A stretch of DNA of 64,000 nt, taken from Porticoccus litoralis (GTDB lineage Bacteria; Pseudomonadota; Gammaproteobacteria; Pseudomonadales; Porticoccaceae). Location of the stretch: positions 372,001 through 436,000 of the forward strand of contig NZ_JAUUUU010000001.1 in NCBI RefSeq assembly GCF_030676955.1, read 5' to 3'. Position 1 is the first letter of the stretch, and every line of letters starts with the position of its first letter. Position numbers and translations under genes: made by a program. Below, piece after piece: positions 43,060 through 51,683 of the stretch. Below the pieces are notes generated by a model, which saw only the letters and a program-made list of their open reading frames with translations, was not told the origin of the DNA and searched no databases.

Positions 43060-43797
43060 ATGACACAATCTTCCCCTACAGACATTAGTCGTAAAGAGCC
43101 CCCTAAAAGTGAAAACCTCCTTCTCAACCTGCTCTTCAATATTATTCTGCCTACGGTAATTCTCACCAAACTCAGCGGTGACGAATATCTGGGCACCCAA
43201 TGGGGAGTAGTGGTTGCGCTGGCTTTTCCCCTGACCTACGGCCTGAAAGACTTTGTCCAGTCCCGCAAAATCAACTTTTTTTCGGCACTGGGGACGATCA
43301 GCGTGTTGCTGACTGGAGGGATCAGCCTGTTGGAACTGGACCCGGCTTACATTGCGATAAAAGAAGCTATGGTGCCTGCAATTTTCGGGGTGGCCACCCT
43401 TGTCTCTCTCAAAACCCCCTACCCACTGGTCAAAACCTTTCTCTACAACGACAAAATTTTACAAACCGATAAAATTGCCCTGGCGTTGCAGGAAAATGGC
43501 AACGGTAGGAATTTTGAAAGATTGTTGGCTAACGCCTCCTGCCTGGTAGCAGGTTCTTTTTTCCTGTCTTCATTGCTTAATTACCTGCTGGCGACCCTCC
43601 TAATTACCAGCCAGCCGGGAACGGTTGAGTTTAATGAACAGTTAGGCAAAATGACGGCCTTGAGCTTTCCTGTCATTGCCCTACCGGCAATGATTGTGCT
43701 GATGGGAGCTCTGTTTTATCTCTTTCGGGGTATCACTCGATTGACCGGACTAACGCTCGAAGACGTTATTCACCATCACGAGAAAAAGGGAAAATAG
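43060..43797 (+). CDS. VC0807 family integral membrane protein
   Basis: A 245-residue membrane protein from the ATG at 43060. After a Ser/Lys-rich tail come SENLLLNLLFNIILPTVIL, LAFPLTYGLKDFVQSRKINF, FSALGTISVLLTGGISLLEL and ALPAMIVLMGALFYLFRGI, giving about six hydrophobic helices. This agrees with the conserved VC0807 family, whose function is unknown. It is followed after 3 bases by yciI. The 226-base gap upstream, shared with the divergent TPP enzyme gene, is AT-rich and shows no clear promoter or repeat. Confidence 0.8.
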   Translation: MTQSSPTDISRKEPPKSENLLLNLLFNIILPTVILTKLSGDEYLGTQWGVVVALAFPLTYGLKDFVQSRKINFFSALGTISVLLTGGISLLELDPAYIAIKEAMVPAIFGVATLVSLKTPYPLVKTFLYNDKILQTDKIALALQENGNGRNFERLLANASCLVAGSFFLSSLLNYLLATLLITSQPGTVEFNEQLGKMTALSFPVIALPAMIVLMGALFYLFRGITRLTGLTLEDVIHHHEKKGK

Positions 43798-43800
43798 TTC

Positions 43801-44100
43801 ATGTGGTACGCCATTATCAGTGAAGACACCGAAAACAGTCTGGCCAAACGGCTCACGGCCCGCCCCGCCCACCTGGCAAGACTGGAGGCCCTGAAAACTC
43901 AGGACCGCCTACTGGTGGCCGGACCGCATCCTGCAATCGACAGTGAAAATCCCGGGGATGCTGGCTTCACCGGCAGCCTGGTCATAGCCCAGTTTGACTC
44001 ACTTCAGGATGCCCAGTTGTGGGCAGACGAAGACCCCTACATTACTGCTGGTGTATACGCCAATGTGACCGTCAAGCCCTTTAAAAAAGTACTTCCCTAA
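43801..44100 (+). CDS. yciI: YciI family protein
   Basis: A 99-residue small alpha/beta protein of the dimeric ferredoxin-like YciI family: MWYAIISEDTENSLAKR, ARPAHLARLEAL, GRLLVAGP-like DRLLVAGPHP, GSLVIAQFDSLQDAQLWADE and DPYITAGVYANVTVKPF with the conserved His, Asp and DPY elements. The biochemical role is unsettled. It is probably cotranscribed with the VC0807-type gene. Confidence 0.93.
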   Translation: MWYAIISEDTENSLAKRLTARPAHLARLEALKTQDRLLVAGPHPAIDSENPGDAGFTGSLVIAQFDSLQDAQLWADEDPYITAGVYANVTVKPFKKVLP

Positions 44101-44111
44101 AACGGGGCGTT

Positions 44112-44172
44112 GTTACCGAAAGTTATTACCGAAAGTTATTACCGAAAGTTATTACCGAAAGTTATTACCGAA
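44112..44172 (+). repeat. 13-base tandem repeat, four copies plus a partial one
   Basis: The unit AGTTATTACCGAA occurs four times head to tail without mismatch (44121-44133, 44134-44146, 44147-44159, 44160-44172), preceded by the partial copy GTTACCGAA (44112-44120). It fills most of the 85-base gap between yciI and the SH3-domain gene, so copy number may alter promoter spacing of that gene. Confidence 0.95.
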
Positions 44173-44185
44173 AACAGGATCTACC

Positions 44186-44845
44186 ATGAGGATAATTACT
44201 GCGGCAATTCTCGTCTTGCTCGCCTTCAACCTTCAGGCTGAAACGGTTTATGTTTCAGATGAATATCGTGTACCGCTTCGCTCCTCACCCTGCCCCCGCT
44301 GCAGCATTCTGCACAAGGGCATCAAAAGCGGCACGGCAATGACCCTAGTGGAAACCAACGCAGAGGGATGGAGTCATGTCACCACCTCGAGCGGCCTCGA
44401 CGGATGGATGCCCTCACATTACCTGCAAAATGAACCAACTGCGCGCAAGCTAATCGAAAGCATGAAGGAAAGAACAGCTGCTGCTGAACAACAGGCCACG
44501 CAGCTTAAGGAACAGCTGGCTTTATTGCAGGAAGAGAACGATCAACTGACCAGTCACCTGGAAAGTCTGCAGAGCAATAACGAGGGCATCAGCAGTGAAC
44601 TGCAGTCCATCAAGAAAATCTCTGCCAACGCGGTCGCGATCAGCCAGCAAAACAAGGAGCTTCTGGAGCGAAACGGCATGCTACAGAGTGAAATCGACGT
44701 TCTCAAAGCCTCCAATGAGCGGCTGTCGAATAACGAGCGCAACACCTGGTTTCTCTACGGAGCACTGGCCGTGGTCATGGGTTCTCTGTTAACACTGCTC
44801 CTCCCGCGCCTGAAAAAACGTAAACGCTTTTCTGAATGGGCTTAA
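44186..44845 (+). CDS. TIGR04211-type SH3 domain protein with coiled coil
   Basis: A 219-residue envelope protein. Signal peptide 1-18 (ending LQA-E); bacterial SH3 domain about 20-85 (VYVSDEYRVPLRSSPC, GWSHVTTSSGLDGWMPSHYL); long coiled coil about 90-185 (Glu/Gln/Leu-rich heptads); C-terminal membrane segment about 188-208 (FLYGALAVVMGSLLTLLLP) with a basic tail. This architecture is that of the TIGR04211 / YgiM group, function not settled. CPRC at 36-39 adds two cysteines that may form a disulfide. The stop codon overlaps the start of the cyclophilin gene by 1 base. Confidence 0.9.
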   Translation: MRIITAAILVLLAFNLQAETVYVSDEYRVPLRSSPCPRCSILHKGIKSGTAMTLVETNAEGWSHVTTSSGLDGWMPSHYLQNEPTARKLIESMKERTAAAEQQATQLKEQLALLQEENDQLTSHLESLQSNNEGISSELQSIKKISANAVAISQQNKELLERNGMLQSEIDVLKASNERLSNNERNTWFLYGALAVVMGSLLTLLLPRLKKRKRFSEWA

Positions 44846-45417
44846 TGATGAAAAAAATTATTCTTACCGTTTTACTCGCTTTCTCTGCACTGTCACTACA
44901 TGCCGAAGAATCAAAGCCGGTACACATATTGCTGACCACCAGCATGGGCGATATCAAGATGGAACTCTACCCAGATAAAGCTCCCAAATCAGTGACCAAC
45001 TTCAGCAATTACGTCAAAGCCAAGCACTATGATGGCCTGGTTTTTCACCGTGTTATTAAAGGCTTCATGATTCAGGCGGGCGGCTTCAATGAATACATGA
45101 GTCCCAGAGAGCCGTCGGGCAGACCCGTCAGAAACGAAGCCTACAACGGACTTAAAAATGTTCGCGGCAGTGTGGCAATGGCACGCACGAATGATCCTGA
45201 CAGCGCCATGGCCCAATTCTTTATCAACTCCGTGGATAATCACTTTCTTGACCGCAGTGGCCAGAATGCAGGTTACACGGTGTTCGGAAAGGTGACCGAA
45301 GGAATGGACGTCGTCGATAAAATTTCGGCTGTCCCCACCGGCCAGGTTGGCCCCTATGGCGATGTGCCCAGAAAACCGATTCATATCGTCAGCGCACGTA
45401 TTATTGGCGACGAGTAA
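44845..45417 (+). CDS. ppiA: Periplasmic peptidyl-prolyl cis-trans isomerase (cyclophilin)
   Basis: A 190-residue cyclophilin from the ATG at 44845. Signal peptide (ILTVLLAFSALSLHA-E), then the fold: HILLTTSMGDIKMELYPDKA, GLVFHRVIKGFMIQAGG, NEAYNGLKNVRGSVAMARTN, SAMAQFFINSVDN and GYTVFGKVTEGMDVVDKIS. It catalyses prolyl isomerisation of exported proteins; the RVIKGFMIQ/AQFFIN active-site residues are intact. Translationally coupled to the gene before it. Confidence 0.93.
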   Translation: MMKKIILTVLLAFSALSLHAEESKPVHILLTTSMGDIKMELYPDKAPKSVTNFSNYVKAKHYDGLVFHRVIKGFMIQAGGFNEYMSPREPSGRPVRNEAYNGLKNVRGSVAMARTNDPDSAMAQFFINSVDNHFLDRSGQNAGYTVFGKVTEGMDVVDKISAVPTGQVGPYGDVPRKPIHIVSARIIGDE

Positions 45418-45419
45418 GC

Positions 45420-46175
45420 GTGTCCACAGCTCTCAGCGTCAATCTCAACAAAATTGCCCTGATTCGCAACTCCAGGGAAGGCAACTACCCGGACGTCATC
45501 GCGCACGCCCGGACATGTATTGAGCATGGCGCAAACGGTATCACAGTACATCCCAGACCCGACCAGCGGCACATTCGCACCGGTGATGTCAGGGAGCTGT
45601 CGTCCTTACTGTTGCCCCTTGGCGACCTCGAATTCAACGTTGAGGGCAACCCCCTTGCGCCACCCAGAGGCTCCTACCCAGGGTTTATTTCCCTGGTGGA
45701 AGAAGTTCGTCCGGACCAGTGCACACTGGTCCCCGACAGCGACAACCAGCTGACATCGGATCACGGGTTTGATCTGACCCGCTCGGCAGACCAGGTCGCC
45801 CCAATCATAGAGCACCTGAAATCCCTCGGCATACGCGTCAGCCTCTTCATGGACCCTATTGAGGAGCAGATTCGTCTCGCTAAAGAGGTGGGCGCTGACA
45901 GAATTGAACTCTACACAGGCCCCTACGCAGCCGCCTGGGGGACCCATCAGCAGGAAGAGGTTTTTCAGCAACATTATCTAGCAGCTGAACTAGCTATGGA
46001 GCTGGGTCTGGGGCTCAATGCCGGTCACGATCTGAACCTGAAAAACCTCGCCATGTACGCCACCATCCCCGGGCTGCTGGAGGTTTCCATTGGCCACGCC
46101 CTCACGGTGGATGCCATCGCCATGGGACTTAGCAATGCCGTGGAAGCCTATAAAAAGATTCTTACTTCAGCTTAA
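45420..46175 (+). CDS. pdxJ: Pyridoxine 5'-phosphate synthase
   Basis: A 251-residue TIM-barrel enzyme that makes pyridoxine 5'-phosphate from deoxyxylulose phosphate and 3-amino-2-oxopropyl phosphate. Blocks are LSVNLNKIALIRNSREGN, HGANGITVHPRPDQRHI, FNVEGNP, TLVPD, RVSLFMDP, IELYTGPYA and LNAGHDLNLKNL with EVSIGHAL. The start is a GTG at 45420, two bases after the cyclophilin stop codon. In E. coli pdxJ sits elsewhere. The coding ends overlap the convergent DksA-like gene by 4 bases. Confidence 0.96.
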   Translation: MSTALSVNLNKIALIRNSREGNYPDVIAHARTCIEHGANGITVHPRPDQRHIRTGDVRELSSLLLPLGDLEFNVEGNPLAPPRGSYPGFISLVEEVRPDQCTLVPDSDNQLTSDHGFDLTRSADQVAPIIEHLKSLGIRVSLFMDPIEEQIRLAKEVGADRIELYTGPYAAAWGTHQQEEVFQQHYLAAELAMELGLGLNAGHDLNLKNLAMYATIPGLLEVSIGHALTVDAIAMGLSNAVEAYKKILTSA

Positions 46176-46534
46176 TGGCCGCCTTCACGGGCCTGCTGGC
46201 AGCCAAGGCAGAGTACTGACTCAGGCTTGATCTCCAGGCGACGAGGGTCGATGCACTCGCCACAGTCTTCACAGTATCCGTAATCGCCCGTTTCAAACAA
46301 TTTCAGCGCGCGTTCTACTGCAAGCAAGCGCAACCGATATGAAGCTCGACTGGCCTGACTCATCTGCTGTTGTTGCATGGCATCCATGCGCGACAATCGC
46401 CCAACCCGGGATTGATCAAGCGTCACCACATCACTAGCCGCTGAAGATATTTCCAGTAAATAAAAAAGCTCCTGCTTCAGCTCCGTCAGCTGCAACTGAA
46501 ATTGCTGTAATTGCTGGTCCGTTAAGGGTTCCAT
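46172..46534 (-). CDS. DksA/TraR-type zinc finger protein
   Basis: A 120-residue protein from the ATG at 46534. A coiled-coil helical N-terminal half (MEPLTDQQLQQFQLQLTEL, ELFYLLEISS) leads to a zinc finger CEDCGECIDPRRLEIKPES ... CLGC at the C-terminus, like DksA, TraR and YbiI. Such proteins bind the RNA polymerase secondary channel; whether this one has the acidic tip of DksA is doubtful, as the loop (GRLSRMDAMQQQ) lacks the usual DxxDxA motif. A TATTAT box lies only a few bases upstream of the ATG, so the promoter or start may differ. Confidence 0.85.
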   Translation of the reverse strand: MEPLTDQQLQQFQLQLTELKQELFYLLEISSAASDVVTLDQSRVGRLSRMDAMQQQQMSQASRASYRLRLLAVERALKLFETGDYGYCEDCGECIDPRRLEIKPESVLCLGCQQAREGGH

Positions 46535-46573
46535 CGCTCTATAATAGCCCTTTGAATCCATACTGATAACGCC

Positions 46574-47362
46574 ATGACAAAGCAGGCTGATCACAACCCC
46601 CAGAACAACTACCAGCAGCGCAAACGCTTCTTCGGGAGACTACTGACAATCTACGGTCGAAAACCGGTGCTGGAGGCACTGCAGGACAGACATATACCCT
46701 GCTATCGGGTACACCTCGCGGATACCAACAAGCCCGGTGGAATTATTGAGGAAATCAAAGCGCTGGCCAAAAAACGGGAGATTGAAATTTGCTATCACGA
46801 CCGATTGGCTCTCTCCAGAATCTCCCGAAATGGCAAACAGGATCAGGGCGTTGCCGCTGACCTTGACTGCCCGCACCATATGCAGCTGGAAGATTTTGTT
46901 GCCAGCCCGCCCAGTGGTAATTTCAGCCTGATCGCCCTGGATGGTGTCACCAACCCACAGAACCTAGGCATGATCATTCGCTCGGTCACCGCCAGTCCCT
47001 GCCACGGAATTCTATTGCCCAGGCAAGGCACGGCATCCATTTCTCCCCTGGTAATCAAAGCCAGCGCCGGCACCCTGTTCAAAAGTCGTTTAATTCACTG
47101 TGACAACCTTGCGGATGCACTGACAGCACTTAAAGAGTTGGGGATTACCGCCTGTACACTTTCCTCACACAGCGAACAGCGTCTTGCGGATTTCCAGCCG
47201 GCAGCTCCAGTAGTCTATGTGCTCGGTAATGAAACGGAAGGTGTGAGCCCACAAGTCCATGCCTGCTGTGATGCCCATGTGCGCATTCCCATGCACAATG
47301 AGGTGGAGTCCCTCAATGTCGCCGTGACAGCTGCCCTGCTGGCCTTTCGTGGAGAATATTGA
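46574..47362 (+). CDS. TrmH/SpoU family RNA 2'-O-methyltransferase
   Basis: A 262-residue SPOUT methyltransferase. An N-terminal substrate-binding domain (YGRKPVLEALQDRHIPCYRV) resembles RlmB-type enzymes. The catalytic knot shows the three motifs ALDGVTNPQNLGMIIRSV, VYVLGNETEGVS and IPMHNEVESLNVAVTAALLA. The target nucleotide cannot be told; RlmB-like 23S rRNA or a tRNA is likely. It is divergent from the DksA-like gene and converges with the MFS transporter gene 13 bases away. Confidence 0.92.
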   Translation: MTKQADHNPQNNYQQRKRFFGRLLTIYGRKPVLEALQDRHIPCYRVHLADTNKPGGIIEEIKALAKKREIEICYHDRLALSRISRNGKQDQGVAADLDCPHHMQLEDFVASPPSGNFSLIALDGVTNPQNLGMIIRSVTASPCHGILLPRQGTASISPLVIKASAGTLFKSRLIHCDNLADALTALKELGITACTLSSHSEQRLADFQPAAPVVYVLGNETEGVSPQVHACCDAHVRIPMHNEVESLNVAVTAALLAFRGEY

Positions 47363-47375
47363 CCCTGTCCAGTTT

Positions 47376-48626
47376 TTATTCGGATACTGAAGACAAGCTG
47401 GTTCGTTTAGGCCCCTGCTGTTTCCAGAGGTCGCTGAATAGCATAGCGACAATCGCAGCCACAACCGTCAACAACCCGAGCACACCAATGGCCGGCAGTA
47501 CACCAAATGCCGCGATGGCCTGGCCACTCAACCAGGCACCAATAGGTGCCGAACCGAACAATGCCAACTGGTAAACAGACACAACTCTGGCCCGGTAGGC
47601 CTGCGGGGATTCTTCATGGGTCATGGAGCGACCCAGCATCATCGCCAAACCGGAAGCACCGCCCCACAGCACAATAGTCAGAAACAGCAGCCACTGGGGC
47701 GGGTGCAGGGAAATCACCACCAGAAAGAAACCTCGCACCATCAGGCTGACCAACAATATTCTGCCGGGTTTGGCGAAACGGCCCACCAAGCGAATGATCA
47801 CCAGATTGGACAAAATCACCCCGAACATAAAGCTGAACTGAATCCAGGCGAAGAAGGCGGCCCCCTGATGATAAACCTCACGGGTCAGCAGCGGCATGGC
47901 AACCAGATACATGCCGAACCCGAGAAAACCAGTAGCGGCGACAATCATCATCAACTGCAGCAGCCGGGGGTCTTGCCTTACCAACTGCAACCCGGATTTC
48001 ATCTCCTGCCAGGTCGATCCACTGTGCCGGCATTTCGCTTCACTCAACGTCCCAAGGCTGCGGTGCAGGAACCATCCAGACACACTCAGCAATAGCAGCT
48101 GTACAAGTAACAACAGTGGCAAGCTGACCTGTTCCAGGTAACCCGCCAGCACAATCCCAATGCTCTGGGCCGTGAATTGCACAAACGATGCCCGGGCAAC
48201 CGCCTGTTGCAATTGGGTATCCACGACCCTGGATAGCAGGCTTTCCCGAGCTGGTTGAACAAAGGCGGTGATCGTGCCGAACACAAAACCGAACACCAGC
48301 ATCAGGCCGTAGGTCAGGTGCCCTGTCACCAGGGCAGCCAGCAACATCAGGCAAGGCAGGTTATACAACAGATACAAGCGCAGCAGGTGACGTCCGGGGT
48401 GGCGGTTATCCGACAACACACCACCCCAGAGAACGAAAAGCAGTTGGGGTAACATCAGGGCCATTTGCCCCAATCCGACGCGCTCTGGGGTTTCACCCAG
48501 CACACCTACCAGCAACCAGGGAAACAACACAATCTGCAACCCCTGAGCCATGGAGCTGCTGCCAACCCCCTGTAAATAGGCGCGAAAACTTCCTGTGGGG
48601 CTGTTAGTGGGGGCTTGAGGTGACAT
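47376..48626 (-). CDS. MFS transporter, EntS-like
   Basis: A 416-residue transporter with about 12 hydrophobic segments. It resembles the enterobactin-exporter branch (MFS_3): FRAYLQGVGSSSMAQGLQIV, LVFGFVFGTITAFVQPARES and VATGFLGFGMYLVAMPLLTR. This group contains both siderophore exporters and uncharacterised permeases; no siderophore synthesis genes are in view here, so the substrate is open. The gene lies 5 bases after ligA on the same strand. Confidence 0.85.
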   Translation of the reverse strand: MSPQAPTNSPTGSFRAYLQGVGSSSMAQGLQIVLFPWLLVGVLGETPERVGLGQMALMLPQLLFVLWGGVLSDNRHPGRHLLRLYLLYNLPCLMLLAALVTGHLTYGLMLVFGFVFGTITAFVQPARESLLSRVVDTQLQQAVARASFVQFTAQSIGIVLAGYLEQVSLPLLLLVQLLLLSVSGWFLHRSLGTLSEAKCRHSGSTWQEMKSGLQLVRQDPRLLQLMMIVAATGFLGFGMYLVAMPLLTREVYHQGAAFFAWIQFSFMFGVILSNLVIIRLVGRFAKPGRILLVSLMVRGFFLVVISLHPPQWLLFLTIVLWGGASGLAMMLGRSMTHEESPQAYRARVVSVYQLALFGSAPIGAWLSGQAIAAFGVLPAIGVLGLLTVVAAIVAMLFSDLWKQQGPKRTSLSSVSE

Positions 48627-48631
48627 GGGGG

Positions 48632-50665
48632 TTAGATCAGCTGATGATTCCGGAAAAGTTCCAGCAACGCAGCCTCATCCACTACCGGAATATCAAGCTC
48701 CCGGGCTTTGGCCAACTTCGAGCCAGCACCGGGACCGGCCACCACACAGGCTGATCGGGCGGACACACTGCCAGACACTTTAGCGCCAAGCTGCTGTAAT
48801 TTTTCCTTGGCCTCGGCGCGCCCCATCGTCTCCAGGGTGCCTGTTAGCACCCAGGTCTGCCCGGCAAGAGGCTGCTCAGAGGTATCGGCAGGACTCGGGT
48901 CTGGCCAGTGTACGCCAACATCTTTTAATGACCCGATGACGTCCAGGTTTTCGGCCTGCTGAAAAAATTCCCAGACAAAGTGGGCCACCACCGGCCCCAC
49001 ATCCGGCACCTCCTGAAGGGTTTCAGGGCTGGCGGACTGGAGCTCATCGAGACTTCCAAAATGCTGTGCCAGACTGCGTGCTGTCGCCTCACCCACCTCA
49101 CGAATGCCCAATGCATAAATAAAGCGTGGCAGAGTAATCTGTTTGGAAGCTTCCAGCGCATCAATCAGGTTTGCCGCTGACTTGTCAGCCATGCGATCCA
49201 GTGCTGCAAGCTGTTCCCGGGAAAGCCGGTAGATATCTGCCACAGAATGCACCAAGCCCTGATCGACCAACTGTTCCACCAGTTTGTCACCCAAACCGTC
49301 GATATCCATACCCTTGCGCGAAGCAAAATGTTTAATCGCCTGCTTTCGCTGGGCGGCACATATCAGACCACCGGAACATCGGGCAACCGCTTCATTCGCC
49401 ACCCGCTCCACAGGAGACCCGCACACCGGACAGTGATCGGGAAAAGTAATATCCCGGGCATCGGCAGGACGCCGTTCCTCCACCACCTTAACCACCTGGG
49501 GAATGACATCCCCGGCCCGCCGTATGATCACCGAGTCACCAATTTTCAGCCCCAGGCGTGCGACTTCATCCTGATTGTGCAGGGTAGCGTTACTGACGGT
49601 GACACCACCGACAAACACGGGTTCAAGGCGAGCTACCGGGGTGACCGCACCTGTTCGTCCCACCTGAAATTCCACATCCAGCAGGCGGGTCATTTCTTCC
49701 TGAGCTGGAAACTTACGAGCGATAGCCCAACGGGGTGCCCGGGCCACGAAGCCCAGTCGCCGTTGTAGTGAGAAGTCGTTAACCTTGTAGACAATGCCAT
49801 CAATATCACAGGGCAGTTGCGGTCGTATCTCCGCCATCTTTTCGTAGTAGGCCAGACAACCCTGCAAATCGTGGTGCAACTCGATATTCGGATTGACCAG
49901 AAATCCCCACTCGCGAAGACAGCCCAGTGTTTCCATATGCGTAGGTGGCAGATCCAGCCCTTCTGTCAGACCCAGACTGTAGACCGCCATTTCCAGCTGA
50001 CGGGATGCCGTGATACTGGAATCCAGCTGACGCAGACTACCTGCCGCGGCATTACGAGGGTTGACGAACAATTTCTGACCCGCCGCCCGGGCCTCATTAT
50101 TGAGTTTTTCGAAACCAGCTTTTGGCATATAAATCTCACCGCGCACTTCAAGGCTGCTCGGTGGATGCTGCATCTGTAGACGTAGGGGAATGGATTTGAT
50201 GGTGCGCACATTCTCGGTGATGTTTTCCCCGGTAGTGCCGTCACCTCGGGTGGCGCCGCGCACCAGAACGCCATCCCGGTATAGCAAGCTCACCGCCACA
50301 CCGTCGAGCTTGGGTTCACAGACATAGCTGACCGGTTCGTCCCGTTTCAAACGCTCCATGACACGGCGGTTAAAGTCCTCCAGTTCCTTGTCACTAAAGG
50401 CGTTATCCAGGGACAACATGGGTACTTCATGGGTAACGCTCTCAAAGGCAGAAAGCGGTGGCGCACCCACACGCTGGGTGGGTGAATCCGGAGTTTTCAG
50501 AGAAGGATACTGCAATTCCAGTTGTTGCAATCGACGCAGCAGACGGTCGTATTCTGCGTCGGGAATAGAGGGGTCATCGAGGGCGTAATAGCGGTAATTG
50601 TGGTCGTGCAGCTGCTGACGAAGGGCCGCAGCCTCTTCCTGCAGCGCCGGGTCGGGCTTGGTCAT
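48632..50665 (-). CDS. ligA: NAD-dependent DNA ligase
   Basis: A 677-residue ligase. Domain Ia (HDHNYRYYALDDPSIPDAEY), adenylation domain with the lysine motif CEPKLDGVAVSLLY, OB-fold, zinc finger (CPVCGSPVERVANEAVARC), helix-hairpin-helix array (MDIDGLGDKLVEQLVD, FIYALGIREVGEATA) and C-terminal BRCT domain (LAGQTWVLTGTLETMGRAE). Length and domain order are canonical. It overlaps zipA by one base; smc-zipA-ligA is the Pseudomonas order. Confidence 0.98.
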   Translation of the reverse strand: MTKPDPALQEEAAALRQQLHDHNYRYYALDDPSIPDAEYDRLLRRLQQLELQYPSLKTPDSPTQRVGAPPLSAFESVTHEVPMLSLDNAFSDKELEDFNRRVMERLKRDEPVSYVCEPKLDGVAVSLLYRDGVLVRGATRGDGTTGENITENVRTIKSIPLRLQMQHPPSSLEVRGEIYMPKAGFEKLNNEARAAGQKLFVNPRNAAAGSLRQLDSSITASRQLEMAVYSLGLTEGLDLPPTHMETLGCLREWGFLVNPNIELHHDLQGCLAYYEKMAEIRPQLPCDIDGIVYKVNDFSLQRRLGFVARAPRWAIARKFPAQEEMTRLLDVEFQVGRTGAVTPVARLEPVFVGGVTVSNATLHNQDEVARLGLKIGDSVIIRRAGDVIPQVVKVVEERRPADARDITFPDHCPVCGSPVERVANEAVARCSGGLICAAQRKQAIKHFASRKGMDIDGLGDKLVEQLVDQGLVHSVADIYRLSREQLAALDRMADKSAANLIDALEASKQITLPRFIYALGIREVGEATARSLAQHFGSLDELQSASPETLQEVPDVGPVVAHFVWEFFQQAENLDVIGSLKDVGVHWPDPSPADTSEQPLAGQTWVLTGTLETMGRAEAKEKLQQLGAKVSGSVSARSACVVAGPGAGSKLAKARELDIPVVDEAALLELFRNHQLI

Positions 50666-51609
50666 TACTCAATCCCGGAGAGCTGACTGCGGCAATAATC
50701 AGTAATACGCTGCCTGTAATGTTCTTCTGTCTGCTTGGTGAGTACGCTGCGACTTTCGTCCTTGAGCACACCACCCAGCTCGGCAGACATCTTTTTGGCT
50801 GCGTCGAGCAATAGCGTAAACGCCTTCATCGGATCGTCCACATCTTCCATGGCAAAAAACAGACTCACCCCAGGAGTGGAAAAGTTTTCCATATTATCGA
50901 GATCAAAGGTACCGGGGTTGACCGAGTTGGCAACGCTGAAGATCACTGGGCCCGAACCGTCATCACCGGCATGGCGGTGGAAAATTTTCATTGAGCCATA
51001 ACGCAAACCGGCACCGAGCAGTGAATCCAGCAGATCCTCACCGGGGAAGGGTTCCTCCGGGGGCGCCATCATGTGTAGTACGACTACACTCACCACTGGC
51101 GGCCTGGACTCTTTCGGAGCAGAACTCACGGGTTTTTTCTGCTCTTTGGTCGGTGCTGCCGGCTTACTCTTTTCTATAGCTGGCGCTTCTCTCACCTCAG
51201 CCACGGGTTCGTCTTCTACAACCTTTGCCTGCGGCTCTTCAGTATTTGGCTGTGCCTGCTTGGGTTCGACTGCTTCATCACCCAGATTGAGGGAACTCTG
51301 TTTTGGCTCACGCTTGGGCACGGTGAGCTTCGGCTTGTTGGCCTCAGCTCGTTCCCGTACTTCGCGGCTCAACTGTTCAACATCGGAATCGTCCCGATAA
51401 CCCACCACCCGGGCACCACCACTGGGCAATTCACTACCGTAGTCTTCGGGAAGATCATCGTCATCAAAAATTGGCTGCTTGCGCCGCGGCATATGAATTT
51501 TTTCATAACGGGCATTGCGTATGCGACGGATTACATCGAGAAGAATTGCCAGGGCTACCAAAGCACCCAAAGCAATCATCATTTCGCGAGCTCCAAATTC
51601 CATCGTCAT
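50665..51609 (-). CDS. zipA: Cell division protein ZipA
   Basis: A 314-residue division protein. N-terminal membrane anchor (about 8-26: EMMIALGALVALAILLDVIR), basic cytoplasmic stretch, then a long charged, Pro/Glu/Lys-rich linker (about 90-170) and the C-terminal FtsZ-binding ZipA domain (about 175-314: VVSVVVLHMMAPPEEPFPGE, GLRYGSMKIFHRHAG, FSVANSVNPGTFDLDNMENF). It tethers FtsZ to the membrane. The ATG at 51609 has AGGA five bases upstream. Confidence 0.95.
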   Translation of the reverse strand: MTMEFGAREMMIALGALVALAILLDVIRRIRNARYEKIHMPRRKQPIFDDDDLPEDYGSELPSGGARVVGYRDDSDVEQLSREVRERAEANKPKLTVPKREPKQSSLNLGDEAVEPKQAQPNTEEPQAKVVEDEPVAEVREAPAIEKSKPAAPTKEQKKPVSSAPKESRPPVVSVVVLHMMAPPEEPFPGEDLLDSLLGAGLRYGSMKIFHRHAGDDGSGPVIFSVANSVNPGTFDLDNMENFSTPGVSLFFAMEDVDDPMKAFTLLLDAAKKMSAELGGVLKDESRSVLTKQTEEHYRQRITDYCRSQLSGIE

Positions 51610-51683
51610 TAAATCCTGTCAGGCTTAAGCAATATTGTAATGAGAAATAGCCGCTTTCGACACCGGCTGTGTATTGTCCTGAA

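Noticed and set aside
44112..44172. CRISPR array or iteron origin
   Set aside because: Copies are head to tail without spacers and only 13 bases long; no cas or rep gene is near.
47616..48095. A 159-codon plus-strand frame in the MFS transporter gene
   Set aside because: Gln/His-rich mirror of hydrophobic codons; no start signal.
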